From Frankia gtarii (GTDB lineage Bacteria; Actinomycetota; Actinomycetes; Frankiales; Frankiaceae): a stretch of 64,000 nt of DNA. The DNA is taken from assembly GCF_025403375.1 (NCBI RefSeq), contig NZ_JAMPTM010000007.1, forward strand, positions 1 through 64,000, written 5' to 3'. Every line of letters begins with the position of its first letter. The stretch's first letter is position 1. This document shows, piece after piece, positions 42,296 to 51,168 of the stretch. The position numbers were made by a program, and so were the translations under genes. A model generated the notes under the pieces. It was not told the origin of the DNA and did no database searches. It saw nothing but the letters and a program-made list of their open reading frames with translations.

Positions 42296-44470
42296 ATGCA
42301 AGGAAAAGTGCTCGGCGCACGGGGGGAGCCCGTCCCCAACGTGATGATCAGCGACGGCCAGACAATCACTCGCACCGGCACCGACGGCATGTTCAGCCTG
42401 ACCCCCACCGGGCCGTTCGTGTTCCTCACCCGCCCGGCCGGCTTCACCGCGACCCCGTGGTTCGTTCCGGCTACCACCACCGACGTCACCTTCACCCTCA
42501 CCCCGGGCGAGACCGCCGACAGTGGCGTCTACCGGTTCGTGCACGTCTCGGACCTGCACGTCTCGGTCGACAACGGCACGAAGTTCTACCCGCCGGGCTC
42601 GGAGATCGGTTCTCAGGACGCGCTGAGCCTGTTCCTGCGCGGGCTGCCCGAGCGGGCGGCCGAGGTGCAGTCGGTGATCGCCACCGGCGACCTCACCGAC
42701 CTGGGCAGCGACGCCGAGTTCGACGCGCTGCGCCGGGCGGTCGACACCTCGATCCTGCCGGTGCACGTGCTGCCCGGAAACCACGACCACATGGCCGGCG
42801 GCGGCGAAGTCGGATTCGTCGTCAGTCGAAACAACTACGCGATCAACACCGGCGAGCCGAGCGGCTACGAACGCAACCTCGGTCCCCGCTGGTTCTCCTT
42901 CGACCTGCCGGGCCTGCACGTGGTGGCACTCGACTGGCACACCCACGAACTCGGCCTCGACGACGCGGCCCAGGACGCCTGGCTGCGGGCCGACCTCGAG
43001 GAGATCGGGCCGAACACGCCGTGGATCCTGCTCAGCCACGACCAGCCCTGGACCTCCATTCTTGACGGGCTGCCCAGCGACCCGGTAGCCACCTTCTCCG
43101 GGCACCGGCACACCTCCCGGGTGATTCGCCTTGGCAGGACGATCCACGTCAACACCCCGACGCCGCTGTTCGCCGGGCTGGACTACTCGCCGCCGTCGTA
43201 CCGGATCGTGCGCTGGGACGGCGAGCAGCTCGGCCTGGAGACACGGGCCGTCGCCCGCACCGGCCTGGAGCGGGCCACCTTCGCGATGCCGGCGGCGATC
43301 CGCCTGCGCGCCGCCGAGGGTGACGCCGCCGAGGGTGACGCCGCCGAGGGTGACGCCGCCGAGGGTGACGCGGTCGTGCGCTGGCGCCACCAGCTCTCCG
43401 GAGCCGGTCACCGGGCGCCGGTCCGCGTCGAGGGCGACCGGGTCATCGCCGGCGCCAAGCGCGAGGACCTCCCCTCGGGCGCGGTCGAGGTGCTGTCGCT
43501 GCGCGACGGATCCCAGCTGTGGCAGGCCGAACTGCGGGCCTCGATCAAGGGCACGCCGGTGACCCACCACGGTCACGTCATCGCCGTCGAGGTGAGCGGC
43601 GACGTCGTCAGCCTGGACGCCGAGACCGGCGCCGAACGCTGGCGGATCCCGTCACCGGACCCGCTGCGGCTGTTCGCCTGGGCCGATCCGGTGATCGCCG
43701 ACGGCATCCTCATCGTCGGCGACCTGTCCCACGTGCGGGCCCTGGACGCCGACACCGGCGAGCTGCGCTGGGAGCGCACCGACCTGTGCTCGTACCAGAC
43801 GCTGGTCTCGCACTCGAACCCGCTCGCGCTCGGCGCCACCATCATCCTCTGCAACTTCCCGTCACCGATCGGCATCGCCGGCCTCGACCTGCACACCGGC
43901 GAGGTCACCTGGCAGCTCGGCGGCGACCTCACCGACCTCATCGGCAGCCTCTGGCCCATCGGCACCCCGCTCCACGACCAGGCCAGCGACATGTTGTGCG
44001 TACCGACCCCGTCGGGGTTGTCGGCCATCGACGCCCGCACCGGCGCGGGCCGCTGGAAGCTCACCGCCGAGCTGCCGTTCAGCCCGGCCACCCCGGCCTC
44101 GGTCCCCGACGGCATCGCGACCGTCTTCGCCGGCACCGACGTCGTGCTGCTCGACCGGGCCGACGGCTCGGTCCGATGGCGCACGCCGATGGAGTCGGCC
44201 TCCGAGCTCGCGATGGCCAGCTACACCCGCACTCCGCAGGTGCTGTTCGCCGGACCGGTACCCGTCCCGGTCGAGGACGGCTCGGTGCGGCTGCTGGTCT
44301 CCGGCCTCGACGGGCGCATCTACACCCTCGATGCCGCGTCGGGCAAGCGGCTGGCCGAGGTGAACGTCGGCGCCCCGGTCGCGGCGCCGGTGGCCGTCAC
44401 CGACGAGCTGATCATCGCCATCGCGGTCGACGGCGTGGTCACCGCCATCGAACGAAGCGCCCTGATATGA
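42296..44470 (+). CDS. Calcineurin-like phosphoesterase fused to a PQQ-like beta-propeller
   Basis: The 724-residue protein has three parts. A carboxypeptidase-regulatory-like beta sandwich (1-75) comes first. The phosphoesterase (about 80-330) follows, with all metal motifs: SDLHVS (86-91), GDLTD (131-135), PGNHDHM (160-166), LLSHDQPW (about 245) and SGHRHTS (about 268). The PQQ_2-type propeller (about 350-724) shows repeated blades such as EVLSLRDGSQLWQAEL, SLDAETGAERWRI and ALDADTGELRWER. There is no signal peptide, so it is cytoplasmic. A DAAEG repeat links the last two parts. It overlaps the permease gene by 4 bp. The substrate is probably a phosphodiester or monoester brought in by the transporter. 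Confidence 0.82.
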   Translation: MQGKVLGARGEPVPNVMISDGQTITRTGTDGMFSLTPTGPFVFLTRPAGFTATPWFVPATTTDVTFTLTPGETADSGVYRFVHVSDLHVSVDNGTKFYPPGSEIGSQDALSLFLRGLPERAAEVQSVIATGDLTDLGSDAEFDALRRAVDTSILPVHVLPGNHDHMAGGGEVGFVVSRNNYAINTGEPSGYERNLGPRWFSFDLPGLHVVALDWHTHELGLDDAAQDAWLRADLEEIGPNTPWILLSHDQPWTSILDGLPSDPVATFSGHRHTSRVIRLGRTIHVNTPTPLFAGLDYSPPSYRIVRWDGEQLGLETRAVARTGLERATFAMPAAIRLRAAEGDAAEGDAAEGDAAEGDAVVRWRHQLSGAGHRAPVRVEGDRVIAGAKREDLPSGAVEVLSLRDGSQLWQAELRASIKGTPVTHHGHVIAVEVSGDVVSLDAETGAERWRIPSPDPLRLFAWADPVIADGILIVGDLSHVRALDADTGELRWERTDLCSYQTLVSHSNPLALGATIILCNFPSPIGIAGLDLHTGEVTWQLGGDLTDLIGSLWPIGTPLHDQASDMLCVPTPSGLSAIDARTGAGRWKLTAELPFSPATPASVPDGIATVFAGTDVVLLDRADGSVRWRTPMESASELAMASYTRTPQVLFAGPVPVPVEDGSVRLLVSGLDGRIYTLDAASGKRLAEVNVGAPVAAPVAVTDELIIAIAVDGVVTAIERSALI
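43310..43369. repeat. 15-bp tandem repeat coding AAEGD linker
   Basis: Four exact units of GCCGCCGAGGGTGAC lie between the phosphoesterase and propeller domains and encode (AAEGD)4. The expansion lengthens an inter-domain linker without changing frame. Confidence 0.9.
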
Positions 44471-45402
44471 CGACCATCCTCGACAAACCGATGCCGTCGC
44501 CGGCCGCGGCCGACAAACCCATCAAGCCCATCGACCCCAACCGCACCCGCGCGACGCCCTACGTCTTCGTCGCCCCGGCGATGAGCGGCATCGGGCTGTT
44601 CGTCCTGCTGCCGGCGCTGCTCTCCTTCATCGGCAGCTTCTTCGCCATCCCGCTCGCCCCCGGCGCGAACTGGAAGTGGGTCGGCTTCGACAACTACACG
44701 TCCGTGTTCGGCGACCCGGCCGCGCACCGGGCGATCGAGAACACCCTGCTGTACTGCGCGATGACGATCATCCCGAGCCTGGTCCTCGGACTGCTGCTCG
44801 CGCTGCTGGCCGAGAGCCTGCGACACGGTCGGACCCTGGTGCGGACCGCGCTGTTCCTGCCGATGACGGCCAACCTGGTCGCGATGGCCGTGGTCTTCAA
44901 GTGGATCTTCGCCCTGCAGGGCGGGTTCGCCAACCAGGCGCTCGCCTGGATCGGTATCGCGCCGGTCAACTGGCTCAACGACACCCGGTACTCGCTGATC
45001 TCGGTGGCCCTCGTCGGGGTCTGGCGCGGTGTCTCGCTGACCATGCTGCTGTTCCTGGCCGGGCTCACCACCATCCCCGGGGCGATCCACGAAGCAGCGG
45101 CGGCCGAGGGCATCCGCGGCTGGGCCAAGCTGCGCACGCTGATCCTACCGATGATGAAGCCGACGATCGTCTTCGCCACGGTGCTCTCGATCCTCACCTC
45201 CATCCAGGCCTTCGACCAGATCAACGTGATGACCCAGGGCGGTCCCCAGGAGTCCTCGGAGACCGTCCTCACCTACACCTGGAAGGTCGGTTTCTCGTAC
45301 TTCCAGCTCGGTAAGGCGTCGGCTCTGTCGTTCGTGCTGATCGCGGTGCTCATCGGCATCGGACTGATCCGCCGCCGCGCGTTCTCGGCGGAGCAGCGAT
45401 GA
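44467..45402 (+). CDS. ABC transporter permease, UgpA/MalF type
   Basis: The 311-residue permease has six helices (first: YVFVAPAMSGIGLFVLLPALL) and the EAA loop HEAAAAEGIRGWAKLRTLILP that contacts the ATPase. It is the first of two permeases for a carbohydrate- or glycerol-3-phosphate-type importer (CUT1). The ATG overlaps the phosphoesterase stop (ATGA), and the stop overlaps the next permease by 4 bp, so the three are translationally coupled. Confidence 0.9.
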   Translation: MTTILDKPMPSPAAADKPIKPIDPNRTRATPYVFVAPAMSGIGLFVLLPALLSFIGSFFAIPLAPGANWKWVGFDNYTSVFGDPAAHRAIENTLLYCAMTIIPSLVLGLLLALLAESLRHGRTLVRTALFLPMTANLVAMAVVFKWIFALQGGFANQALAWIGIAPVNWLNDTRYSLISVALVGVWRGVSLTMLLFLAGLTTIPGAIHEAAAAEGIRGWAKLRTLILPMMKPTIVFATVLSILTSIQAFDQINVMTQGGPQESSETVLTYTWKVGFSYFQLGKASALSFVLIAVLIGIGLIRRRAFSAEQR

Positions 45403-46229
45403 CCACCAGCCCAGTTCCCGCGCGGCTGATCAAATGGCTGCTGGTACTCATCGCCGTCGTTATCTCGCTGTTCCCCTTCTACTGGATGCTGCGGACCGCG
45501 CTCGCCCCGCAGAGCCAGCAGCTCGCCGACGGGCTGGGCTTCTGGCCCTCGCACCTGGACTTCGGCAACTTCGCCCGCGCCTGGAACAAGGCCAATCTCG
45601 GTCAGGCACTGCTCAACGGGCTCATCATCACCGGCGCGATCCTGCTGCTGCAGCTGATCACGTGCGTGCCCGCCGCCTACGCCTTCGCCAAGATCCGGTT
45701 CAGGGGCAGCGGCGTCCTGTTCGGGGTCGTGCTGGCCTGCCTGCTCATCCCGACCCAGGCCACCATGGTGCCCACGTTCATCGGCATCAACATCTTCGGG
45801 CTGGGTGACACCCGGATCGGGCTCGTACTGCCGTTCTACAGCAGCGCGTTCGGCATCTTCCTGCTCCGCCAGCAGATGCTCTCCATCCCCGACGCGCTGC
45901 TCGACGCGGCCAGGACCGACGGGCTCGGCCCATGGCGCACCCTGCTGCGGGTCGTCGTGCCGATGTCCATGCCCTCGATCGCCGCCTTCGCGGTCTTCTC
46001 GGTGTTCACCCACTGGAACGACTACCTCTGGCCGCTACTGGTGGCCCGCAGCCCCGACCTGGCCACTCCCCCACTGCGGCTCGCGGTGTTCCAGCAGGCC
46101 GACATCGGCTTCGACTACTCGGCCCTGGCCGCCGGCGCGGCCATCGTCACCGCACCCATCCTGATTCTCTTTCTGTTCGCCCAGCGCCGCTTTGTCCAGG
46201 GCATGGCCGGCGGCGAAATCGCCGGCTGA
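45399..46229 (+). CDS. ABC transporter permease, UgpE/MalG type
   Basis: The 276-residue partner permease has the CUT1 pattern: LLVLIAVVISLFPFYWMLRT at the start, the EAA loop LLDAARTDGLGPWRTLLRVV, and the final helix AGAAIVTAPILILFLFAQRR ending in FVQGMAGGEIAG. It completes the membrane channel with the upstream permease. It is followed by 118 bp containing a CGGCGA/TCGCCG hairpin and an 8-bp CCGCCGAA triplicate before the binding-protein gene. Confidence 0.9.
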   Translation: MTTSPVPARLIKWLLVLIAVVISLFPFYWMLRTALAPQSQQLADGLGFWPSHLDFGNFARAWNKANLGQALLNGLIITGAILLLQLITCVPAAYAFAKIRFRGSGVLFGVVLACLLIPTQATMVPTFIGINIFGLGDTRIGLVLPFYSSAFGIFLLRQQMLSIPDALLDAARTDGLGPWRTLLRVVVPMSMPSIAAFAVFSVFTHWNDYLWPLLVARSPDLATPPLRLAVFQQADIGFDYSALAAGAAIVTAPILILFLFAQRRFVQGMAGGEIAG

Positions 46230-46240
46230 CCGTCCCCGAT

Positions 46241-46264
46241 CCGCCGAACCGCCGAACCGCCGAA
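46241..46264. repeat. 8-bp CCGCCGAA triplicate between permease and binding-protein genes
   Basis: Three direct copies of CCGCCGAA (46241-46264) lie in the 118-bp gap, just after a CGGCGA-AA-TCGCCG inverted repeat at 46210-46223. They could stabilise or separate the downstream mRNA, since binding proteins are usually needed in excess; this is inference. Confidence 0.6.
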
Positions 46265-46347
46265 CCGCGCCAAGCGGTCCACGACTTCGCATTCACCTCC
46301 GCTCGCCCCCACGGAACTCCTCGCCGAACCCAAGGAGTAGGTCTGTC

Positions 46348-47676
46348 ATGTCCACTCGTCGTTCTCTGCTCGGCACCGCGGCACTGGCCGCGGTCACCGC
46401 GCTGACTCTCGCCGCCTGCGGCAGCGGCTCCGGCTCGACTGCCGGCGCAGGCGGCCCAGCGCTGACGGGCACCGTCGCCAAGGCCGCCGACCTGGCCAAC
46501 TGCAAGCCCGACGGCGTCACCCTCAAGCTCAACTTCGGCCCGCAGTCCGCGCCCGCGGTGAAGCTCGCCGTCACCGCGATGCAGCAGAAGTACCCGGGCC
46601 TGAAGTTCGACGCCAAGGCCTCGGCGACCGCTTCCTACAACGATCTGACCAAGCAGGTCGTCTCCGACGCCGCCGTGGGCAAGCCCGACGACCTGATCAA
46701 CACCGGGCTGTCCCAGCTGACCTTCTGGGTCGACAGCTACCACCCGGCCGAGATCGACCAGAGCACGCTGCCCGCCGGCTACCAGAAGCAGTTCCTGGCT
46801 GCCGGCACCGCCAACGGCAAGGTCTACATCGCGCCGTTCCAGATCTCGGCCCCGGTGCTGCTGGTCAACCAGACGGCCCTGAAGAACGCCGGCATCGACC
46901 CCAGCACGCCGATCACCAGCTACGCCGAACTGATCAAGGCCGCCCAGACGCTGACCGCCAGGACCGGCAAGCCCTCGATCAACATCTCCACCGACGGGCT
47001 GCCCGACTGGTTCAGCCAGGGCTTCGTGCAGGCCGCCGGCGGAAAATTCGTCAACGCCGATGGCAGCGCCGGGTTCGGCGACGCCACCGGGGTCAAGGCG
47101 CTGAGCATCTGGAGCACCCTGGCCAAGGACAAGGTGCTGCTCAACGTCGGCGGCACCGACGCGATGGCCCAGTTCATGGCCGGCAACCTGCCGTTCATGG
47201 CCTACACGACCTCGATCGTGGCCACCATCGGAAAGGGCGTCGGCTCGAAGTTCCAGTGGATGCCGGTCGACCTGCCGACCCTCAACGGCACCGACGCCGG
47301 CCCCCTGCCCGCCGGCGGCAACGGCTGGCTCGTGCTGTCCCAGGACCCGTGCAAGGCCGCCTACGCCAACGCGATGATCTCGCTGATGCTCAGCAAGGAC
47401 ATCTCCCTGGCCGCCAGCGGCACCGGCTACAGCTACATCCCGGTGAACTCCGACGCCGCGACCGAGCTGCTGGCCGGATCGACCGCGACCCCGCAGCTGA
47501 AGTACGCCTGGTCCTACGACAAGCCGCTGTCGGTCTGGGGCGGGTTCAAGGGCAGTGCGACGAAGCAGATCTTCGACACGCTGACCACCACGACCCAGCA
47601 GCTGTCCACCGGTGCCGATCCGCAGACGACGGTGGCCTCGGCGGTCCGCCAGGTCAACAAGCTTGTCGGGAAGTGA
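46348..47676 (+). CDS. Extracellular solute-binding lipoprotein, family 1
   Basis: The 442-residue lipoprotein has signal MSTRRSLLGTAALAAVTALT and the lipobox LAACG, so it is anchored by Cys 26 or so on the outer membrane face of the cytoplasmic membrane. The mature part follows the family-1 (UgpB/MalE-like) fold, with VTLKLNFGPQSAPAVKLAV, YIAPFQISAPVLLVNQTAL, YAELIKAAQTL and WMPVDLPTLNG. The ligand is not evident. AAGGAG precedes the ATG. It lies between the permease and ATPase genes, so this is a complete importer locus. Confidence 0.9.
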   Translation: MSTRRSLLGTAALAAVTALTLAACGSGSGSTAGAGGPALTGTVAKAADLANCKPDGVTLKLNFGPQSAPAVKLAVTAMQQKYPGLKFDAKASATASYNDLTKQVVSDAAVGKPDDLINTGLSQLTFWVDSYHPAEIDQSTLPAGYQKQFLAAGTANGKVYIAPFQISAPVLLVNQTALKNAGIDPSTPITSYAELIKAAQTLTARTGKPSINISTDGLPDWFSQGFVQAAGGKFVNADGSAGFGDATGVKALSIWSTLAKDKVLLNVGGTDAMAQFMAGNLPFMAYTTSIVATIGKGVGSKFQWMPVDLPTLNGTDAGPLPAGGNGWLVLSQDPCKAAYANAMISLMLSKDISLAASGTGYSYIPVNSDAATELLAGSTATPQLKYAWSYDKPLSVWGGFKGSATKQIFDTLTTTTQQLSTGADPQTTVASAVRQVNKLVGK

Positions 47677-47682
47677 GGACCG

Positions 47683-48786
47683 ATGCCCACCGTGGAACTG
47701 CGCGCAGTCGAGAAGAACTTCGGCACGGTCAAGGCCCTGGACGCGATCGACCTGTCGATCGCCGACGGCGAGCAGGTGGCGATCCTCGGCCCGTCCGGGT
47801 CGGGCAAGTCCACCCTGCTGCGGGTCATCGCCGGACTCGAGACGCATGACTCCGGGACGCTGACCGTGGACGGCGTGGACCAGCGCGCCGTTCCGGCCCA
47901 CCGCCGCGACATGGCGATCGTGTTCCAGCACTTCGCCCTTTACCCGCATCTGTCCTCGCTGGGCAACATCACCCTCGGCCTGCGGTACGGCCTCAAGCTG
48001 TCCAAGCAGGAGGCACGGGCGCGGGCCCACGACGTGGCCACCCGCATGCAGGTCGAGCATCTGCTGGACCGCAAGCCGCGGGAGATGTCCGGTGGCCAGC
48101 GCCAGCGCATCGCGCTGGCCCGGGCGCTGGCCCGCAGGTCGGGCGTCGTGCTGCTCGACGAACCGCTGTCCGGCCTGGACGCCCAGCTGCACGCCGCGCT
48201 GCGCGTCGAGATCGCCGAGCTGTTGCGCTCGGTGAACGCCACCGGGGTGAACGTCACCCACGACCAGGTCGACGCCATGGCCATGGCCGACCGGGTCGCC
48301 ATCGTCAACCACGGCACGGTCGAGCAGGTGGGCACCCCGGACGAGCTGTACGCGGTGCCAGCCACCGTGTTCGTCGCGTCGTTCGTCGGCAGCCCGCCCA
48401 TGAACCTGGCCCCGGTGGGCGAGGACGGCTCGTCGGTGTTCGGCGCGCGGCGGCTGCGGGTGGACGGGCCGGTCACCCTCGGCGTGCGGCCCGAACGTCT
48501 GCACTTCACCGCAGGGGACGTCGACCTCGACTGGCGCGCCCGCGGACGCGTCGCCCTGATCGAACCGAACGGGGCCGACCGGGTGGTGCACGTCGAACTC
48601 GACACTCCCGGCCCCCGCCGCACCTTCGCCGTGCGCTGCCGCTCCGGCGAGCAGCCCCCGCTCGGCGCCGCCGTCGACCTGAGCTGCGCACCGAACGACG
48701 TGCACGTCTTCGCCGGCGAGCAGGATCGACGTCTGGGCACCGTCGCCGAACTCGGCGGCGAACTGGCCATGGCAGGAGCCCAGTGA
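47683..48786 (+). CDS. ABC transporter ATP-binding protein, UgpC/MsmK type
   Basis: The 367-residue ATPase carries Walker A GPSGSGKST (about 36-44), the Q-loop FQHFALYPHL, signature MSGGQRQRIALARAL, Walker B VVLLDEPLSGLDAQ and the H-loop in THDQVDAMAMADR. The C-terminal regulatory OB-like domain (GVRPERLHFTAGDV) is present. One difference from the usual family is VNVTHDQVDAM in place of IYVTHDQxEAM. Starts 6 bp after the binding-protein stop and overlaps the HAD gene by 4 bp. Confidence 0.9.
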   Translation: MPTVELRAVEKNFGTVKALDAIDLSIADGEQVAILGPSGSGKSTLLRVIAGLETHDSGTLTVDGVDQRAVPAHRRDMAIVFQHFALYPHLSSLGNITLGLRYGLKLSKQEARARAHDVATRMQVEHLLDRKPREMSGGQRQRIALARALARRSGVVLLDEPLSGLDAQLHAALRVEIAELLRSVNATGVNVTHDQVDAMAMADRVAIVNHGTVEQVGTPDELYAVPATVFVASFVGSPPMNLAPVGEDGSSVFGARRLRVDGPVTLGVRPERLHFTAGDVDLDWRARGRVALIEPNGADRVVHVELDTPGPRRTFAVRCRSGEQPPLGAAVDLSCAPNDVHVFAGEQDRRLGTVAELGGELAMAGAQ

Positions 48787-49514
48787 GCCGCGAACACCCC
48801 CTCGACGGCGACCATCTCCTCGACGGCGACCACCCTCTCGACGGCGACCACCCGAGGAGCCGGCACGCCTGCGCGGGCATCGAGGCCACCATGGGTGACC
48901 TGCTGGTGCTTTTCGACTGGAACGGCACGATCGTGGCCGACGCGGACCGGGCCCAGGCCGCCACCAACACGGTGCTGACCGGGCGCGGGCTGGCGGCGAT
49001 ATCGGCCGAGGAGTTCAGCCGCGAGTTCTGCCTCCCCCTCGGGGTCATGTTCACCGCGCTGGGCGTGCCGACCGACGAGGCGCCGAGCGCCGAGCGGCAG
49101 TGGAACCACCTCATGGCCGCCACCACCTCCCCAGCCCGCGCCGGGGCCGGAGCGCTCCTGGAAACGCTGCGTGCCCGCGGAGCGCGGGTCGGCGTCGTGT
49201 CCGCCGCCGCCGCGGAAACCGTCTGGATGGACCTCAAGCACCTACAGCTCGACGACCTGCTGCACACCGTCGACGCCGGAATCGTCGACAAGCTCACCAC
49301 CCTCGCGTCGCGACGCGGCGAGCGGGTCCGAGCCGTCTACGTCGGCGACACCGAATACGACATGGTCTGCGCGGTGGATGCCGGCTACACCGCCATCGGA
49401 GTCTCCGGTGGCTACTGCCAACCCGAGCGGCTGTTCGCTGCCGGCGCCGAGATCGTCATCGACGACCTCGGCGAGCTGATCCCCCTGCTGGAAAAAAAGA
49501 CCGTCCATGACTGA
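48783..49514 (+). CDS. HAD-family phosphatase
   Basis: The 243-residue protein is a HAD hydrolase with motif I DWNGTIV (about 46-52), motif II VVSAA, motif III Lys in DKLTTL and motif IV VYVGDTEYDMVCA. The domain resembles phosphoglycolate phosphatases. The first 36 residues carry three LDGDHP hexapeptides that belong to no family; an internal ATG at 48891 would give the usual 207-residue enzyme. It overlaps the ATPase and phosphoesterase genes, so it belongs to the operon. Its likely job is removal of phosphate from the imported compound or its product. Confidence 0.82.
   Translation: MSREHPLDGDHLLDGDHPLDGDHPRSRHACAGIEATMGDLLVLFDWNGTIVADADRAQAATNTVLTGRGLAAISAEEFSREFCLPLGVMFTALGVPTDEAPSAERQWNHLMAATTSPARAGAGALLETLRARGARVGVVSAAAAETVWMDLKHLQLDDLLHTVDAGIVDKLTTLASRRGERVRAVYVGDTEYDMVCAVDAGYTAIGVSGGYCQPERLFAAGAEIVIDDLGELIPLLEKKTVHD
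48801..48854. repeat. 18-bp tandem repeat in the HAD gene 5' end
   Basis: Three units of CTCGACGGCGACCATCTC and variants encode LDGDH(L/P) repeats at the N-terminus of the HAD protein. Unit length keeps the frame. Confidence 0.85.
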
Positions 49515-50148
49515 CACACCGCCCCTCCCGCCCGGGCTGCTTCTCGACATCCAGGACGGTCCCAACCCTTGGAGCGGGCTCGGCCTGCCCACCTCCGCCC
49601 ACCGGTTCAGCTTCGTACTGATCTCCGACCGCACCGGTGGCGCTCGGCCCGGCGTCTTCGAACGCGGCCTGGCCGTGACCGACCTGCTGGCGCCCAGCTT
49701 CGCCATCCAGCTCGGTGACATGATCGAGAGCTATACCAATGACCAGGCCGAGCTGGACACGCAATGGGCCCAGATCGACACCATGTTCGCCCGGATGAAC
49801 ACCGACGTGTTCCACGTGCCCGGCAACCACGACGTCTCCTCCGACTTCCAGCTGCGGACCTGGCGCCGCCGCTACGGCCGTACCTACTTCCACTTCCGCT
49901 ATCAGGACGCGTTGTTCCTGCAGCTCGACACGCAGGACACCCCCGACGTGATCCCCGCCGAGGCACTCGAGGGCCTCGAGCGCTTCGCCCAAGCACAGAG
50001 CACCGATCCGATCGGGCTGCGCAAGAGGGTCACCGTCACCGTCACCGACCGCGGCCCGATCCTCGTCAACGTCCTGCTCGAAGGTGTCCGCGACATCGAC
50101 GGCCAACCCGTGCTCCCCCTCGCCACCCGCACTGTGCCGATCATGTAG
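49507..50148 (+). CDS. Short calcineurin-like phosphoesterase with incomplete metal motifs
   Basis: The 213-residue protein matches the N-terminal half of the SDRTGG subgroup: FVLISDRTGGARPGVFERG, IQLGDMIESYTND, DVFHVPGNHDVSSDF and YFHFRYQDALFLQLDTQD. The expected downstream His motif (HKP-type) and GHxH motif are absent. The protein ends after a strand-rich tail, VTVTVTDRGPILVNVLL. The DxH motif is also DR. It may be truncated and inactive, or completed by another subunit. Last gene of the operon; its end overlaps the XRE gene by 8 bp. Confidence 0.7.
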   Translation: MTDTPPLPPGLLLDIQDGPNPWSGLGLPTSAHRFSFVLISDRTGGARPGVFERGLAVTDLLAPSFAIQLGDMIESYTNDQAELDTQWAQIDTMFARMNTDVFHVPGNHDVSSDFQLRTWRRRYGRTYFHFRYQDALFLQLDTQDTPDVIPAEALEGLERFAQAQSTDPIGLRKRVTVTVTDRGPILVNVLLEGVRDIDGQPVLPLATRTVPIM

Positions 50149-50989
50149 CGCGCGTCGAGAGGTCCTGGAGGCCGACCACGCGCAACAGTTCCAGCCGCTC
50201 GTAGGATCTGCTGCCCGGACGGGCGGTGTAGACGATCAGCCGCTGGTCGTGCTCCGGGTTCAGCAGTACCTCGCAGTCCAGCTCCAGGAGGCCGACGACC
50301 GGGTGCAGGAAGTGTTTGGTGCCGGCGCGGCGCACGGCGACGTGGTGGGTGTCCCACAGCGCCGAGAACTCCTCGCTGCGGGCGCGCAGCCGGCATACGA
50401 GCGCTGCCAGCCGCGTGTCGTCCGGGCGGCGGGCGAGTGTGGCGCGCAGATCCGCCACTGCTGCGCGGGCGCCACGGTCACGGTCCTCGGCCGGGAAGAG
50501 TTCCCGCGCGGCGGGGTCCGTGAAGTAGCGCCAGGCGACGTTGCGCTCCGCCTCGGGGCGGGCGGACGCGTCACCGTAGAGCGCCTTGGCCATCGCGTTC
50601 TGCGCGAGGATGTCGCCGCGGTCGCTCATCACCTGGGCGGGAGTGTCGGTCAGCCGGTCGAGGAGGAGAAGCAGGCCGGGGCGGACATGCCCGGTGGTCG
50701 GCTGGCTGCGTGGGGGCTCCTCGCCGGCCAGATGGAACAGGTGGTCCCGTTCGTCGCCGGTCAGCCGCAGCGCGCGGGCGACGGCGGCGAGCATCTGGCG
50801 GGACGGGCGTGAGCCCCTGGCCTGCTCCAGCCGCGTGTAGTGGTCGGTGGACATGTCCGCCAGCTGCGCCACCTCCTCGCGGCGCAGTCCCGGGGTGCGA
50901 CGCCGCGCACCCTGCGACAGCCCCACGTCGGCAGGGGCGAGTCGGGCACGGCAGTGGCGCAGGAAGTCGGCGAGTTCGGTTCTGTCCAC
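50141..50989 (-). CDS. XRE-type transcriptional regulator with MmyB-like domain
   Basis: The 282-residue regulator has an N-terminal HTH (GLRREEVAQLADMSTDHYTR, LEQARGSRPSRQMLAAVARA) and a C-terminal MmyB-like domain (WRYFTDPAARELFPAEDRD, RLAALVCRLRARSEEFSALW) seen in regulators that bind fatty acids or other small ligands. It is divergent from an aldo/keto reductase, its probable target. The 179-bp gap contains GGGAC-N5-GTCCC at 51024-51038. Confidence 0.85.
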   Translation of the reverse strand: MDRTELADFLRHCRARLAPADVGLSQGARRRTPGLRREEVAQLADMSTDHYTRLEQARGSRPSRQMLAAVARALRLTGDERDHLFHLAGEEPPRSQPTTGHVRPGLLLLLDRLTDTPAQVMSDRGDILAQNAMAKALYGDASARPEAERNVAWRYFTDPAARELFPAEDRDRGARAAVADLRATLARRPDDTRLAALVCRLRARSEEFSALWDTHHVAVRRAGTKHFLHPVVGLLELDCEVLLNPEHDQRLIVYTARPGSRSYERLELLRVVGLQDLSTRAT

Positions 50990-51168
50990 ACCTCCACCAT
51001 GCCCGGGACGCCGGACGCAGCCAGGGACTGCCCGTCCCCGGATAAGGACGTCTCTCCCGCTGGCGCCCGCACCGCCGCACGCTGGAAGCCGGACCGCCGG
51101 ACCGCCGGACCGGCGGCGCCCCGCGGGTGCGAGAGACGATCTTTTTGCGGAGAAAGGGCAGATGTTGC

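Noticed and set aside
43310-43369. Tandem repeats as phase-variation switches
   Set aside because: Unit lengths are multiples of three, so copy changes would alter protein length but not switch expression.
46147-48705. 852-codon leftward open frame across the binding-protein and ATPase genes
   Set aside because: It is antisense to two clear genes and consists of His/Arg/Gly-rich low-complexity sequence with no motif, typical of high-GC shadow frames.
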